This document shows, piece by piece, positions 30,209 through 42,273 of a DNA stretch of 64,000 nt. The first letter of the stretch is position 1, and each line of letters starts with the position of its first letter. Under the pieces are notes generated by a model. That model worked only from the letters and a program-made list of their open reading frames with translations. It did no database searches and was not told the origin of the DNA. The DNA is from Ricinus communis (Eukaryota; Streptophyta; Magnoliopsida; Malpighiales; Euphorbiaceae): assembly GCF_019578655.1 (NCBI RefSeq), contig NC_063256.1, forward strand, positions 20,188,005 through 20,252,004. The letters run 5' to 3'. Position numbers and translations under genes: made by a program.

Positions 30209-32165
30209 TGGGCGACGATTTTGGGCGCGCACCAAGTGTCTCTAACGACTACGGCACTACGAGGCTTTTCAACCTAATTGGAAACACACTAATTAGTCAT
30301 AGAGACTATCACGGAGAAAGGGAGCCGCCACTTAGGTAATTCTCCAGGATACTTTTACTAATTGAGTGGCATATTATATTCCATAAATAAACTTCGCCAC
30401 ATCCAGAGACGGATCCAAAAGCCATCTTTCTTATTTGTGTATCCGTATTTTCAATTTTATTATTGAATGGCCCATATTCCCTATAAATGCAACATGAATA
30501 TTTTCTACACACCAAGCACTACAATAAGTGAGGTCCACCTAAGTCTTATCCATTTTATTTAAGCTCAATCACCATTTATGCTATTAGCCGAAGTTAACTA
30601 TTTTTCAATTATGTATAAGGAAGTACACCTAGTCTAGTCCAATTACAAGTTATAAGTTTTTACTTAAATGGACTAGCATTTCAATGCTAGAGGCCCAATT
30701 TAGTTCTCCTATGTTCTATTGGAGTTTATTAACTAGTTAAACATGGCAAAGCCTACTAAGTCTAATGGATTTTAACTTATGCCCAATTTACCAATATATT
30801 AACCTAATGGACTATAAATTTCATGCTAAAGCCCAAGTTTAACCTAAGTGTAGATGTCCAATTTAGTTAATATTCACACAACATGCATTTATCATCCATT
30901 CACAAAATATAAAGCAAAATAAATGCAAAACAATAAAAGCAGTAAAACTAAATTTTTACAACCCTTTCCTACAATTAATTAACTTAAAAAATGACAAAAG
31001 GAGTTAAAATCAGTAAAAATTAGCAAAGACTCGAAATCTGGAAAAGAGGACTGATTTGAGACAAACAGTTAGTCGGCTTTATGCACAGCCCATCAGCTCT
31101 AGGCTTCTGTCTACACCAAATTCACTAATTTTTAGTGCCCTAATTCCAAAACTCCGATATACATGTATAAAACACGTAAAAATGATTAATATACATGCAA
31201 TACATGAAATAACACATAAATAAACGAATTTTAGGGGAAAAAAACTCACGTTAATTCAAAAGTATACTTACAGTAAGTAAACTTTTCTAACATGGCAATT
31301 CCTGGAATAATTGACATTAATCTTAAACATGCAAATCTAATACAATCTAAATCTTATTCATATCAATACATGGATTATCAATGAAAAGGAAAAAGTCTAG
31401 CATATTGATCTACTCATGCAATTTCAAGTTTAAATAACCAAAGAGAAGGAAGCTATCAATTTCAAAACCCAGAAACATAAGCATAATAGTGACATGCAAA
31501 ATCATACAAAAATCCCTAATTCTAAGCACGCATAGCATAACATGATAATTGTACATACCGTGACACATTTCTAATAATAAAAGAATAAAAAAAATTTAGA
31601 GAATAGAGAAGAGATGATGATGTGGATATTTTGAAATTCTCAAGTTGTCACCGTATAGTGTAAATTCTCGAGTTTCAGGTGATGAGGAGGAGGTTGAATT
31701 GAAAATAAGATAAGAATCTAGAGTGTTTAAGGGTTTTGTGTTTGATTTTTAAGAATATCTTTATTACTAAAAACTTAATGTCGTTCTACTAAAAATTGCC
31801 AACTCCTAAGCTTAGAGTTTCCTTTTCTATTTATAAGAAAATGTTAAGAAAAGCCTAGAGACTTAGATATACGTTCTTAATTCCTTTGATAAATATCCAT
31901 AATTAAAAAATCTAATTTTGGACTTATTAAAAGTGTTTAACGATAATTATTAATAATATTGTATAAATCATAAAAATCATTAAAACTTTGAGTAATTATC
32001 AATAAAACATTCTAGAAGACGTATTTTTATTTATTTTGGCATTTTAAACTGAAAAATATGTAAAAACAACATCCAATTTTGAAATTAGAGCCAATCGGCT
32101 GTCCATAGAGCCGACCGGCTCTATGCAGAGCTGATTAGCTATGTGTATAGCCGATTCAAATGTAG
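30209..32165 (-). repeat. Tat M1 3' LTR, 5' end lost
   Basis: Homologous to 54417-56450: TGGGCGACGATTTTGGGCG at its outer end, CTTCGCCACATCCAGAGACG, GTTGTCACCGTAT. A TATA box on minus (TATAAATAG) is at 31828-31836, and four AGAGCCGATTGGCTCT-type motifs lie at 32087-32155. The first 250-300 bases of the LTR are absent at the Athila D border. Confidence 0.8.
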
Positions 32166-33393
32166 ATGAAGAAGGTTTTTAGCACCGAAGGCATGATAGT
32201 TTGGAGTCCCCCATAGGCATGACACGGGAAGCACTTGTCCGTGTGGTCTTCCCGTGTTAGTCAAGAAGAATGGTAGAAAGTGAGAAGGTAAGACACGTGA
32301 AGCACACTGCCCATGTGAATTAAGAAAACATCCAGATTGTGCTAAAAGTTTGCACAGGAAGGAGACATGCCCTGTAACCTTCCTGTGTGTTGTAGAAGAT
32401 GATTCCAAGCTACGAGAAGGTAAGGACGTCACACGACCATGTGGTGCCACTGTGGTCCCCATGTCTATTTAAAGAAACTTATAGGGTTGTTTTAGGAGAT
32501 TTTCGTCATTATTCCATTTCTAAAGAGAGAAACACTTAGAGAACTTGTAGTAGTTTCATTTCTTAGGTTTTTATTGGTTATTTTCAAGGAAGAACATCAT
32601 TTCCATTATCCTTTCCCAAGATTGAAGATCCAAGATTGAAGATTTTAATCTTTACTTATCCATGGATAGTTTAAGATCTTTTTTCCCTTCTTTATTGCAA
32701 TGAGTAGGAACTAATTTTCTTGCTATTTGGCTTTTGATGAACCCTAATTTGTATTGTATGAATTGATTCAAAGTGAATGTAGTTAAATCTTTTCCTTGAG
32801 TTATTTTGTTCCTTTGATTACTTAATCATATATTTCAATTCATAAGTTGACGTATTGATTAGGGATTTATTCTCATAAATTAATTAGAGATAACAATTTA
32901 TGAACTGATCACATCTTAGCGATTAAGGATTGATTGAAGTAGTAGAGATAGGTCTACAAGATCCTTTGGTTTAATAGTTCTTTAATCTTAATGCATATGA
33001 CTTAAATGAGTGGGTCTGAGAAGAGATTCCTTTTCCTCCTTTTAGGAATTAGGGGTTTAATCACTTGAGAAAGGTTTTTACCTAACTTTATGGAATACCA
33101 ACTCAACTCTTGGTTTTGATTTAATTGCTATTTGTTTCATGAAGTATTCAACTTATAACGAGGATTCATTACCTGAATAGGCTTTATTCTTGATTAATAT
33201 ACCAATTGTTTTATTTTTAATAATTAATTTACTTTTAAACATTACTATAACCAACCTATATTTGATTGCTAAACATTAGTATATGATTGAAAATAGTATT
33301 CACAATTAAGTCCCCAGTAGAATGATACTCTACTTATCACTTTATTACTTGATACGATTTGTGCACTTTGCCGTGTGAAGATAGCACCTATCA
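32166..33393 (+). repeat. Athila D 5' LTR, start lost
   Basis: Matches Athila B 16700-17707 well (GACGTCACACGACCATGTGG, GATTGATTGAAGTAGTAGAG, CTTTGCCGTGTG) and ends CACCTATCA. Its U3 is rich in ACACGGG/CCCGTGT motifs (32221-32465). Likely TATA: CTATTTAAAG at 32464-32473. Confidence 0.8.
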
Positions 33394-33399
33394 AGTTTT

Positions 33400-33417
33400 T
33401 GGCACCATTATCGTGGA
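33400..33417 (+). other. Degenerate primer-binding site (Athila D)
   Basis: TGGCACCATTATCGTGGA at the right distance after the LTR; still recognisable as the tRNA-Asp site with four or five changes. Confidence 0.65.
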
Positions 33418-33530
33418 ACTTTTTCTATTATGATCTCATTAGTAATTCAAAAGCTAGTGATTTAGTATTTTTATTTTTATTTGATTATTCTTATTCTATT
33501 TGTGTTTTTTTCAAGTACTTGAATCTGTGC

Positions 33531-35196
33531 ATGACCCAAGCTATTCTGATAGAATTATTCGTTTACGAACCAAACTTAAAAACAACTTTGAGGGAGCAGT
33601 GAAGGGAAGAAAGAGAACGAGCTTTAACTAAAATAGAGGCGGAGTTACAAAATCAGAATTATGAGGATCGGAAGATACCAAACGAAAGAGAGCAAGAGTT
33701 AAGAATGGCAACTCCATCTAGGGAGAGGACCATGCAAGAGTATGCATGCCCGACTTTGAATAGGGCTACATCGTGTATTGTTAGACCAAATGTTGTGGCG
33801 AACAATTTTGAGATCAAGCCAAATATTATTTAGATGGTGCAAAACAATTATATGTTGGATGATTTACAAAATGAGGATCCAAACACTCATTTGGATGATA
33901 TATGATACCTTTAAGATTAATGGGGTATCAAATGATGCTATCAGATTGAGGCTATTCCCACTCTTATTGAGGGATAAGCCGAAAAAGTGGTTGAACTCGT
34001 TTCCAGCTAAGATATTTACAACTTGGAATAAGCTGGTCAAGAAATTTTTAGAGAGATACTTTCCACCTTCTAAGACAGCCAAGTTAAGAAATGACATAGC
34101 AGTGTTTCTTCAATAGAAGAATGAAACTTTGTATGGTTGTTGGGAACGGTTCAAGGATTTACTGAGAAGCTGTCCATATCATGGTTTACTGGCTGTAAAT
34201 TCATACATTCTTTAATGGATTGAATTACTCAAGTAAACAATTTATTAATGCAGTAGCAGGTGGATCATTAAGTAATAAGACTCTAGAGCAATCTATAAAC
34301 CTTATTGAGGATATGACAGTTACAAATTATTAGTGGCAAAATCCAAAAGAGTAGGTTCGAGTCAAAGGAAGTGGGATCCATGTAGTAGACCCCATAGTAG
34401 TTTTAAATGCATAGTTAGAGGACACGGGCAAAAAGATGGATACTTTGACTATGTCTTCATCTGGAAGACATGCACAAGTTATGACTTGTGATTGGTGTGG
34501 GGGCGGTCATCGAAGTCAAGATTGCCAAAATGGTAATACTTTTACTAAGTCGGAGCAAGTTAATTATATGGAAAATGCTTCTAGGTAGTAGAACAACCCT
34601 TACAACACTACTTATAATCTTCAATGGAGAAATCATCTGAATTACTCTTAGGAAACTTAAAATCAACATAGACCTCGATCCCTAGGATTTCAACAGCAAA
34701 ACCAGCAACATGATCCTCCTAGGAAGAGTAACCTGGAGGAGATGATGGAAAAGTTCATATCAGCTTCTGAAACTCGGTTTCAATCTACAAAAACTACTCT
34801 TAGGAACCAACCGACTTCAATTCACAATTTAAAGAATCAAGTGGGGTAGATTACAAAATTATTGAGTGAAAGGCCTCAAGAAAGTTTGCTAGATAACACA
34901 AAACCTAATCCTAAAGAGTAGCTTAAAGTTATTACATTGAGAAGTAGTAAGGAATTGGGAACTAAGGCAAGAGAAGTAGAAGGGAGTTCAACTACAATTG
35001 AAGAGGTAGTTGAAGTAAGGAATTGGGAACTAAGGCAAGAGAAGTAGAAGGGAGTTCAACTACAGTTGAAGAGGTAGTTGAAGTAAGGAATTGGGAACTA
35101 AGGCAAGAGAAATAGAAGGGAGTTCAACTATAGTTGAAGAGGTAGTTGAAGAAAATAAGGGCGAAGAGGTTAAAGTGAAAGAAAAAGTAAAAGCAT
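33531..35196 (+). pseudogene. Athila D gag
   Basis: Start MTQAILIELFVYEPNLKTTL at 33531, matching Athila B. Then NNFEIKPNII, and in another frame (33778-34116) DTFKINGVSNDAIRLRLFPL, LRDKPKKWLNSFPAK and FLERYFPPSKTAKLRNDIAV. A CCHC knuckle CDWCGGGHRSQDC is at about 34486-34524. The Glu/Lys-rich region contains a three-fold 68-bp repeat (34947-35150). Several stops and frameshifts. Confidence 0.83.
34947..35150 (+). repeat. 68-bp tandem repeat, three copies, in Athila D gag
   Basis: Units start at 34947, 35015 and 35083 with GTAAGGAATTGGGAACTAAG; copies are almost identical. As 68 is not a multiple of 3, the expansion shifts frame and must have arisen after gag lost function. Confidence 0.9.
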
Positions 35197-35199
35197 CAT

Positions 35200-35700
35200 C
35201 AGAGCCTGGAAATGCCCTTCCCTTATTTCAGACTTTACCATCATATCATCTAGATACACCTCCATTTCCTTGTGCATCATGCCATGAAACAAGGTAGTGG
35301 CTGCCTTTTGATAAGTTGCCCCCATATTCTTTAGTCCAAAATGCATAACCTTATAGTAGTATGTCCTACATTCGGTGATGGATGCCATCTTCAACTTGTC
35401 CACTACAACCATCATGATTTGGTTGTACCCCGAGAAACCATCGGTGAAAGAGTACATCGCACTTAAAGTGGCACTATCGACTATCATATTTATGTTAGGA
35501 AGGGAAAATTTATCCTTAAAACATGCCTTGTTCAAGTCCCAATAATCCATGCACATCCTTACTTTTCCATCGTTCTTCGGTACTTGGGCGTTATTCGCCA
35601 ACCATTCCGAATAGTCGACTCCATTAAGGAAGTTAGCCTTCACCTGCTTAGCGACCTCCTCTCGAGTTTGCTCTTCCCATTCTGGCCTTAGCCTTCTCAT
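35200..35700 (-). pseudogene. Tat M1 reverse transcriptase
   Basis: The longest minus ORF (35170-35700): RPEWEEQTREEVAKQVKANF, WLANNAQVPKNDGKVRMCMD, YWDLNKACFKDKFSLPNI, SFTDGFSGYNQIMM, MHFGLKNMGATYQKAATTLF and MEVYLDDMMVKSE, with the YLDD motif. Palm and fingers are nearly intact apart from YRDLN to YWDLN and PFGL to HFGL changes. Cut at 35200 where Athila D gag begins. Confidence 0.88.
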
Positions 35701-36350
35701 CTTCTACTTAATTGACTTGATGTGCATATAGGTTGGAATGTAATGCTCTGTTATTTTCTAGTCTAACCCTAGCATGTCATCGCAGGACCAACCAAATATT
35801 TCTTTTCTTTTTTCTACTATCTTTTCTAATTCTCTGCTCTTCTTAGGAGTTATATCATGAGCTATCAAAATATTTCTTGAATTTGTATCTATGCCTAAAT
35901 TAAATGAATCAATTTGAATAGAATTAATGTCAAACATGCACGTATCATGATTATTAAAATGCACTCTACCATCAGGAATAATATCGCACAAGTAAGCAAA
36001 ATCAGAGTTTATATCATTGATCTAACAAATAAAAGAAACATCATCCTCATAAAGATCGGATGTAATTACATCATCATAAAAATACATCAATGATATGCTT
36101 CTTTATCAGAGCAGCTAGCTCGTGCTGACTCAACTTTTTAGGTAGGGATATGAACTCTTCTAGCTTTAGCTCCTTTACCTTGGTGGTAACCTTCTCATAG
36201 ACCTTCTTGATGGTTAGCTCGACCATCATGTCTATGACCAGGCTCTTAAAAATATCTCGAATCCTAGCACCTCAATTCCAGCTACTGTAACAGGTTTGGG
36301 CTCCTAAACTCTTGGACAAATACGTCTTTTTTAAAGTCTTACCGTTTAGT
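35701..36350 (-). pseudogene. Tat M1 protease-RT linker
   Basis: 35991-35758 reads DGRVHFNNHDTCMFDINSIQ, NILIAHDITPKKSRELEKIV, FGWSCDDMLGLD, the Tat segment just before RT (the 'W-x-x-x-D-M-x-G-L/I-D' block). It is collinear with 49238-48852 in M2. Stops at 35702 and about 36020-36100. Confidence 0.75.
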
Positions 36351-37250
36351 TTGCCCTCGTCTTCATCCTTGCGGTAACCCAGCCCTTGTCGAGTTTTTTG
36401 ACCTTTGAAGTTCAGCAGCTCTGCAATACCCTACTAGTTCTTTCCCAGCCTTATTCCAGGCATGAAGTCCATCTTCTTGAACATGTTGGCTACTTTAGGA
36501 TCCATATAGTCCTTATAGAGCATAGCAACTTGAAATCTAGTAGAGGCTTCCAGCTCTTTAATAACTTCTTGAATGACTGAGACACCCTTACCACCTTCGA
36601 CATTGATAGTCATTATTTCGCCTTCATGAGGGAACATGACCTTTTGATGTATAGTTTAAGGGACTCCTCCCAGGGTATGAAACCATGGTCTTTCCAATAA
36701 TAATGCAAAGATTACTAGGATGTTCAAGAAAGTGGATACCACCCATGATTTAACGGGACCTATTTTTTCCAGTGTTTAAAATGTTCCCTCCATGTCTCTC
36801 TTTGTTTTGTCAAGGCTCTTATAACCATATCTGATGGTCTCAAGTCTTTCGCAGCTCCCACTTAGGGAGTATGTGAAAGGGACACACACTAATGGCTGAC
36901 CCATCATCCACCATCACACATTTTCCCTATTCATCAACGAAAGTGATCATCCCCGTCATTTTATTAGTTACTATTTTGATCATCTCCTCAGGGGTAGTCA
37001 CTGCTAATACTTATACCAGACAAGGCTTGGATTAGAGCCTTTCTATGATCCGATGAGTGCATCAGCAGCTCCTGGATGTCGTTCGTCTTCTTGTCTTTCT
37101 TTAGTTGCTCTAACAACCCTATATCCCCTTCTTCAAATTCTTTCTTAACTTGTTTCAACTCTTGTTACCCCCATGTCTTCACCCTTACCCATTGGCTGGA
37201 CTTCTTTATTGGAGTCATTTTTTCCTAGATATCCTTTGTCCCAGCATCTT
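36351..37250 (-). pseudogene. Tat M1 protease region
   Basis: On minus, 36637-36434 (GEIMTINVEGGKGVSVIQEV, ANMFKKMDFMPGIRLGKN) lies downstream of the protease core. About 36917-36874 reads VMVDDGSAISVCPF, a protease active-site block (DGS in place of DTG/DSG). The matching M2 block is at 51560-51520. Frames are heavily broken. Confidence 0.7.
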
Positions 37251-38640
37251 GGGCTTCACACTCATTCCCAGAGTTGTACCAGATGTTATGGCCATTACCG
37301 ACTTCTTCTCACCCTTCTTCTAAATCTCTAGAAGACAAGGCTCACAACCCTTTATCATCGTCTAACCCTAACCACTCGGCACAATATCCTCAATCTAAAT
37401 GTTAGCCGAATGAGGCCTCCAATAGCGGACTTTGAAATCAAATTTGCCCAAAGGCTGCCCTAGTAGGTCTTCACATTCATACTGAAAAAAGTTGCTTAAC
37501 TTGCCATTCCTTATAGTCTATTAAATCTTGAATCTCATGCCTAAGACGGCTGTAATCATCCGTCATATGCCCGAAAGCCTAATGATACTCATAATATTGG
37601 CTATTGTGCGGGTTAGGACTGCTTTTCGATGATTGGGGCTTGAGTTTCTCGCTCCATTTTAGATGTTGGAACACCACGAGTAATGGTGCCCTCAACTCGA
37701 TAAAGGTTCTTTATGGGCTATTTGGCTCTGACTCTAGCTCTAGCTCGAGTTAGGATATGTCTTAGCAAGAGTTCATGGCCTCCTCTTCGCTGAAGTCAAG
37801 GGTGATCATGGATATTTATTTCAAGTGTGGTGCATTGTTGTAGTTTGGTAGGAGATTTATTCTGGTACTAGATGGTCTGGATCAGTCAGCTTTCCATCAT
37901 CGATGAGGTCTTGGATTTCATGCTTAAGCCGGACGTAGTTATCTGTATGGTGGCCTAGTGATTGGTGGAATTTGTAGTAGGTGTTGGGTTTATAACTGGG
38001 TGCATTAAGGTTAGGTGGGTTTTTAAAGGTGGTCGGTTGGAGCATGCCATTTTGTACTAACCTCTCAAAGATCTTCGAGAAAGGTTGCTTGAAGTTAGAA
38101 AACTTCCTTAATTACTCGACAACATTCACATCTAAAGTCTTACTCCCTCCAGCCTCGTAATTCGACCTTCTGCTGGTTCGCACAGTCTTTCTCTTTTCAT
38201 TTTTAACTTTCAACTTGAAGCCCGTCATCATATAGGTCCATGAAAGTCTTTGGATTCATCATTTGAAGCCTTTCAATCCATCTTGAAAGAACATTTCGAA
38301 CCACCATACAAACTTGGTCCTTCCCAAAACTGCTTATTTTTCATCAACCTAGCCTTATTCCTCCACTTAGTCAAGAAATCAGAGAAGAACACATTTGGCT
38401 TTGCTTGGTGGACTCGAGGTCCCTACTTGACACTTCCAATTGGGTATTATAGTGGTGTTGCTTAATAAAAAAGTTACATAAATCATGCCATTCAGCTTTG
38501 GTGAATTTCTATAGACCATGATACCAGTTTACAACGGATCCTTCTAGTGACAACACAAACAGCTTGACTATTTGGGTCCTACTTAGCTGAGTAGTTCCTA
38601 TGATGGTGACATATGAACCTTCAGATCACCAGTCCTATTA
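37251..38640 (-). pseudogene. Tat M1 gag, middle and C-terminal part
   Basis: 38045-37857 reads YYKFHQSLGHHTDNYVRLKH then EIQDLIDDGKL: the Tat gag zinc-finger form (C-x2-H-x3-GH-x3-C with Cys replaced by Tyr) followed by the usual LK-x-x-IQDLI. A second copy of this finger-like block is on minus at about 37640-37490. The Retrotrans_gag core lies at about 38600-38200 in broken frames. Confidence 0.7.
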
Positions 38641-38647
38641 AACTTGT

Positions 38648-39241
38648 TCATGTCAGGAATCTTGAACTTTGTAGGCAGTTATTCTTTGCCGTCAAAATCA
38701 ACTCTTTAAAATCATAGGTCGGGTCCAACCCTTTGATTTCTAACATGCCTTGTATCTTGTCAAGCCTAGCACTTAAGCCACTTACAGCTTCATTAATGGA
38801 AAGGGCGGTCTCCCTTTTAGCTTGGTCTATCATGAACTCATCAAAATCCCAAAGATTTTGGGGCACTCTTCTCCCAGCAAGATTTTCAGCATTGGCATTT
38901 GCAGCGACTACGGTAGTAGTAGTAGTTTCAACGGTAATTACAGCCGGATAAACGAGTACTGGAGCAACTGGGGTAATTAGAGCAATAGGTGGGGCTTCAT
39001 TTACAGCCATCCTAGCCAAAAGTTGTTGGAGCTCCTTCCGGATCACACCTCTCAAATCCTTAATAACAACATTCTTAAGTATCTCAACATCCTGCTCATT
39101 AGCTGTTTCGTTGACTATCTCAGATGTAGCTTCGGTCTTACTAGTGGAATCTTGATGTCTTGTACTTTTCGAGAAGCTACATTTCAAATTCTTAGTCAGA
39201 TAGGTGTTCTCTCTAGCCTTCCATCGTCTTGCCTCTTTCAA
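38648..39241 (-). pseudogene. Tat M1 gag, N-terminal part
   Basis: A 197-codon open frame: EARRWKARENTYLTKNLKCS, VIRKELQQLLARMAVNEAPP, an Ala/Thr/Val-rich stretch with TTTTTVVAAN, then AGRRVPQNLWDFDEFMIDQA and GLSARLDKIQGMLEIKGLDP. The downstream start of the gag core follows. The same protein is in M2 at 53900-53400 in more decayed form. Confidence 0.75.
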
Positions 39242-39365
39242 TTTAAAGGAGTGTCAATATGGCTAAAAGAGCAAAGGCTAGTGTGATGCATGAGATGCAT
39301 GGTGCACGTGATATGCACAAAGACAAAGAGAAAGGTTAGCATACATAGAGTTATTTATACAAAAC
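39242..39365 (-). other. Tat M1 leader remnant
   Basis: Matches the gag-proximal leader of M2 (53930-54045, ATGCATGATATGCAT region). About 350 bases of leader, the PBS and the LTR end are deleted relative to M2. Confidence 0.55.
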
Positions 39366-41238
39366 ATGGAGATGGAGTCGTCACCGGTAATTCTCTATGA
39401 CATTTTTACTAATTTGAGTGCGTACTATAATCTATAAGGAAGCTTCGCCACATCCAAAGATGGATCCAGAAGACAACTTCCTTATTTGTGTATCTTAGTC
39501 TTTATTTTTATTATTTAACAAGTTATTCCCTATAAAAACAATAGTTTATATTTACAACCATTCATTACAATATGTGAGGTCCTCTTAAGTCTAGCTCATT
39601 TTATTTAAATCCATCCTAGGTTTGATTTCTTAGTCTATTTTACTAATTAATTATGTACAAGGCTTTACCTAGTCTAGCCCATTTACAGATTATGCTTTGA
39701 TTCCAGCCTTTAAGCCTAAATGGATTATTATTTATGTAGAAGCCCAATTATGTGATCCTAAGTCTAACATGGCCTAATTAATTCATTTAAAGAATGGCGA
39801 AGTCCACTAGATCTACATTGATTTTAAAATTAGCCCAATTACCATCTAATTAACCTAATGGACTACAATTTTTATGTTGGGTCCAATTTTTAGCCTAGGG
39901 TCTATGAGCCCAGTTTTAATTAGGCAATCACATTACAGCTATTTGGCTTATATCAAACATAAAACAAATTAAAGATGTAGAAAATTAAATCTAGCTATTA
40001 CAACCGCTCACACAATTAAGAAATGAAAGAGAAACACCTACAAACTAATTGCTGAAATACATCAAAATTCAAAATTAGCATCGAAAAATGCACAATTGAT
40101 CGGTCTAAAGCATGGAGCCAATTGGCTCAACATAGAGCCGAGTTGGCTTTGCACTGAGCCGATTGGCTCAAGGGTTTTTGCGAGTTAATTTTGCGATTCT
40201 CACGTCCAAGAGCCAATTTTACATGCACAAAGGATACAAAAAATGATTAAAACATGCAAAATGAAATAAGAAACATAAAAAGATATAAAATTTAATTAGA
40301 AAACCTAAAAATAATATAAACCCTAAAAACTATAATAAACAAGAGGCATATATAATAATTTAAGATTCTGAATTTCAATCATATAACCTAAAATCTAATT
40401 TAATTACATTAAAATATAAATCAATTATGTTGACCTACTCATTAACTAATCAGATTCAAAACCTAATAAAATCATATTATCATATTCGATACCCAACAAG
40501 TTGTAGCATGTTAATTCATAAGAAGAACCTATTCTAATCACATATATCGTAGAAATAATAATAAAACATCCTAAACATGTTTTTAGAATTATAAAATAAA
40601 GGAACCAGTTTGAAGAGAAAGTGATGTTGATGATGTGGACATAGGGAGAATCCTCAGGTTGTCACTGTAGATTGTTGTTCTACAAGTCCCAAGAGGCGAT
40701 GAAGCAGTTGAATCAAAGAATGGCTGAGAATCCAGTTCTCCTTCAGATATAAAAAAAATTATTTTCATTCTAAAAATGGATTTTCTAATCTAGAATTCTT
40801 TTTTAATGACTTACTAAAAGAAAATCTTATGTGTTTTGAATGCAGGGTTTTCTCCTAAACTCAAGATCTCTTTTAATTTTTTTTTTTTAAAATGATAGTT
40901 TGTTTGCTAAAAGAGTGTTGCTAATGTTTAATGATCATAGCTAACCATAAACCTAAGGTATAATGATGCTTATATAGGGCTAGGGTTTAGAAACCTTAAA
41001 AGAATAGAACGATAAATTTCAATCTTTTTTATTTTTAAAAGAAAAAGATTTCTTATTGGTCAATAATATCTAATAAAAATCTTTTTAAAATCTCAATAAT
41101 TATCACAAAATCTTTCTAGAAATTTATTTTTATATTTTGGGCGTTTTAAAGTTAAAACACACATGAAATGGTGTCAAATCTCCACACGGATTCGATTCAG
41201 CTCTATGTAGAGCCGATTCGATTGTACACAGAGCCGAT
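39366..41238 (-). repeat. Tat M1 5' LTR, both ends lost
   Basis: Homologous to 54535-56440 of M2 (AAGGAAGCTTCGCCACATCC, GTGATGTTGATGATGTGGAC). A minus-strand TATA (CTATATAAG) is at 40969-40977. Palindromic AGAGCC motifs lie at 40095-40165 and 41190-41238. The LTR start is replaced by an inverted LTR piece. Confidence 0.8.
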
Positions 41239-41560
41239 TGTCAGCACCCATTTTCTAGATTTAGATATCGAGAGAATTATGAAAAATCTGATGATGAAAG
41301 TTGTTATTTTTTCTCGAGTCTCACGGAGTTGGAAAAGGTCAAAATTCCAATTAGAGTTATAATTAATTGAGCTAAGTATTATTTTTGGAAATCAAATTAG
41401 GCTAAATTGACCAAAAAAATAAATTTTAGGGTCAAAATCAATAAAATGGCCAAGTTTGGGAGCCAAATTGCAAATTTTTGCGAGTCTACCAACATTTAGA
41501 GCCAATCGGCACTGTGTATTGTCGGTTGGCTCTAAAAAATATAGGCACTGTGATTGATTT
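41239..41560 (+). repeat. Tat LTR start, plus orientation, head to head with M1
   Basis: TGTCAGCACCCATTTTCTAG begins a Tat LTR in the opposite direction; it matches the reverse complement of 56698-56350 in M2 and of 47342-47240. It ends at about 41560 after the first palindrome motifs (41495-41535). Confidence 0.75.
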
Positions 41561-42104
41561 TTTAATTACGCAATCGCGCTTGGGAAGCGCACCCATGATT
41601 TTCCTTGATTTCTACAAAAAAAACTAGTTGTTATAGTCTTTTTCAAAATGGATTCTAATGCAAAACTAGCCGCTTTTTTACCTCCTAAGGCTATATAAGG
41701 CTCATTTAATGGACATTCATCACTTTTTTCAAGCATTCTCAATTCACTCTCAAAATCTCTCTTCTCTCTACTTTCAACTTTTAAAATCTTATTTGATCCT
41801 TCAATCAACAACCGTGAGGTCAAGAAAATTCATTGGAAGAGGCTCTTCTTCATCTCAATCTATCCAAAAGAGAATGAAAAGTATTAATGATGAGGCTAGA
41901 ATCAAGTTTATGACAATATAGAGGAAGGACGTTCAAGCCAATATCTTTTTTTATGAAGAATCAAGTTTATGACAATATGGAGGAAGGAGGTCAAGAAGTA
42001 AATACTCTATTAGATAATGTGGGTCTAAGGGAATTCTTTGTACCACAATCTTTAGACATAGGGTATGAAAATCTCACTAATGAATTTCTCTATTTTTTTA
42101 TAAT
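41561..42104 (+). pseudogene. SIRE post-pol ORF fragment (third SIRE copy)
   Basis: Collinear with 25440-25970 of SIRE-1: AAAACTAGCCG, a TATA-like CTATATAAGG (41691-41700), then the ORF start region (ATG replaced by GTG) with SSSSQSIQKRMKSINDEARI and TLLDNVGLREFF. A short internal duplication of AATCAAGTTTATGACAATAT at 41900-41980 breaks the frame. Cut by copia F at 42105. Confidence 0.75.
41692..41698 (+). promoter_or_regulatory. TATA-like box ahead of the post-pol ORF fragment
   Basis: GCTATATAAGGC is a close plant TATA consensus. It falls at the same place relative to the ORF as 25582-25588. Confidence 0.45.
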
Positions 42105-42260
42105 TGTTACATCATATAAATAGGATAGGTTATAAACCCTAAATAGGAGTCCTCCATGTATAGTACTCCTATCATGTTTAGGAGTCTTCTTACTTGTATA
42201 TATATGTGTCATTAGTGTGAATAAAATATTCAATCTTAATCCTTCAAATTTGTGATTACA
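42105..42260 (+). repeat. Copia F 5' LTR
   Basis: Begins TGTTACATCATATAAATAGG and ends GTGATTACA, so termini are TGT...ACA; the PBS follows with no gap. Confidence 0.75.
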
Positions 42261-42273
42261 TGGTATCAAAATA
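42261..42273 (+). other. Primer-binding site, initiator tRNA-Met (copia F)
   Basis: TGGTATCAAAATA resembles the copia consensus TGGTATCAGAGC, directly after the LTR. Confidence 0.65.

Larger units (their letters stand above)
32166..35196 (+). mobile_element. Athila-type element D fragment (LTR, PBS, gag)
   Basis: A 5' LTR lacking its start, PBS, and gag closely related to Athila B, broken off at about 35196 against Tat M1 RT. No protease or pol. Confidence 0.8.
30209..41238 (-). mobile_element. Tat-lineage element M1 (minus), interrupted by Athila D
   Basis: On minus: 5' LTR 41238-39366, gag, protease, RT to 35200, then after Athila D a 3' LTR part at 32165-30209. The outer end of the 3' LTR (reading ...CGTCGCCCA on minus) abuts element C gag precisely. 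Treating both LTR parts as one element is inference from order and strand. RNase H, integrase, 3' UTR and LTR starts are missing. Confidence 0.7.

Noticed and set aside
38733..39286. Plus ORFs opposite Tat M1 gag
   Set aside because: The minus frame is the longer one and carries the gag sequence shared with M2.
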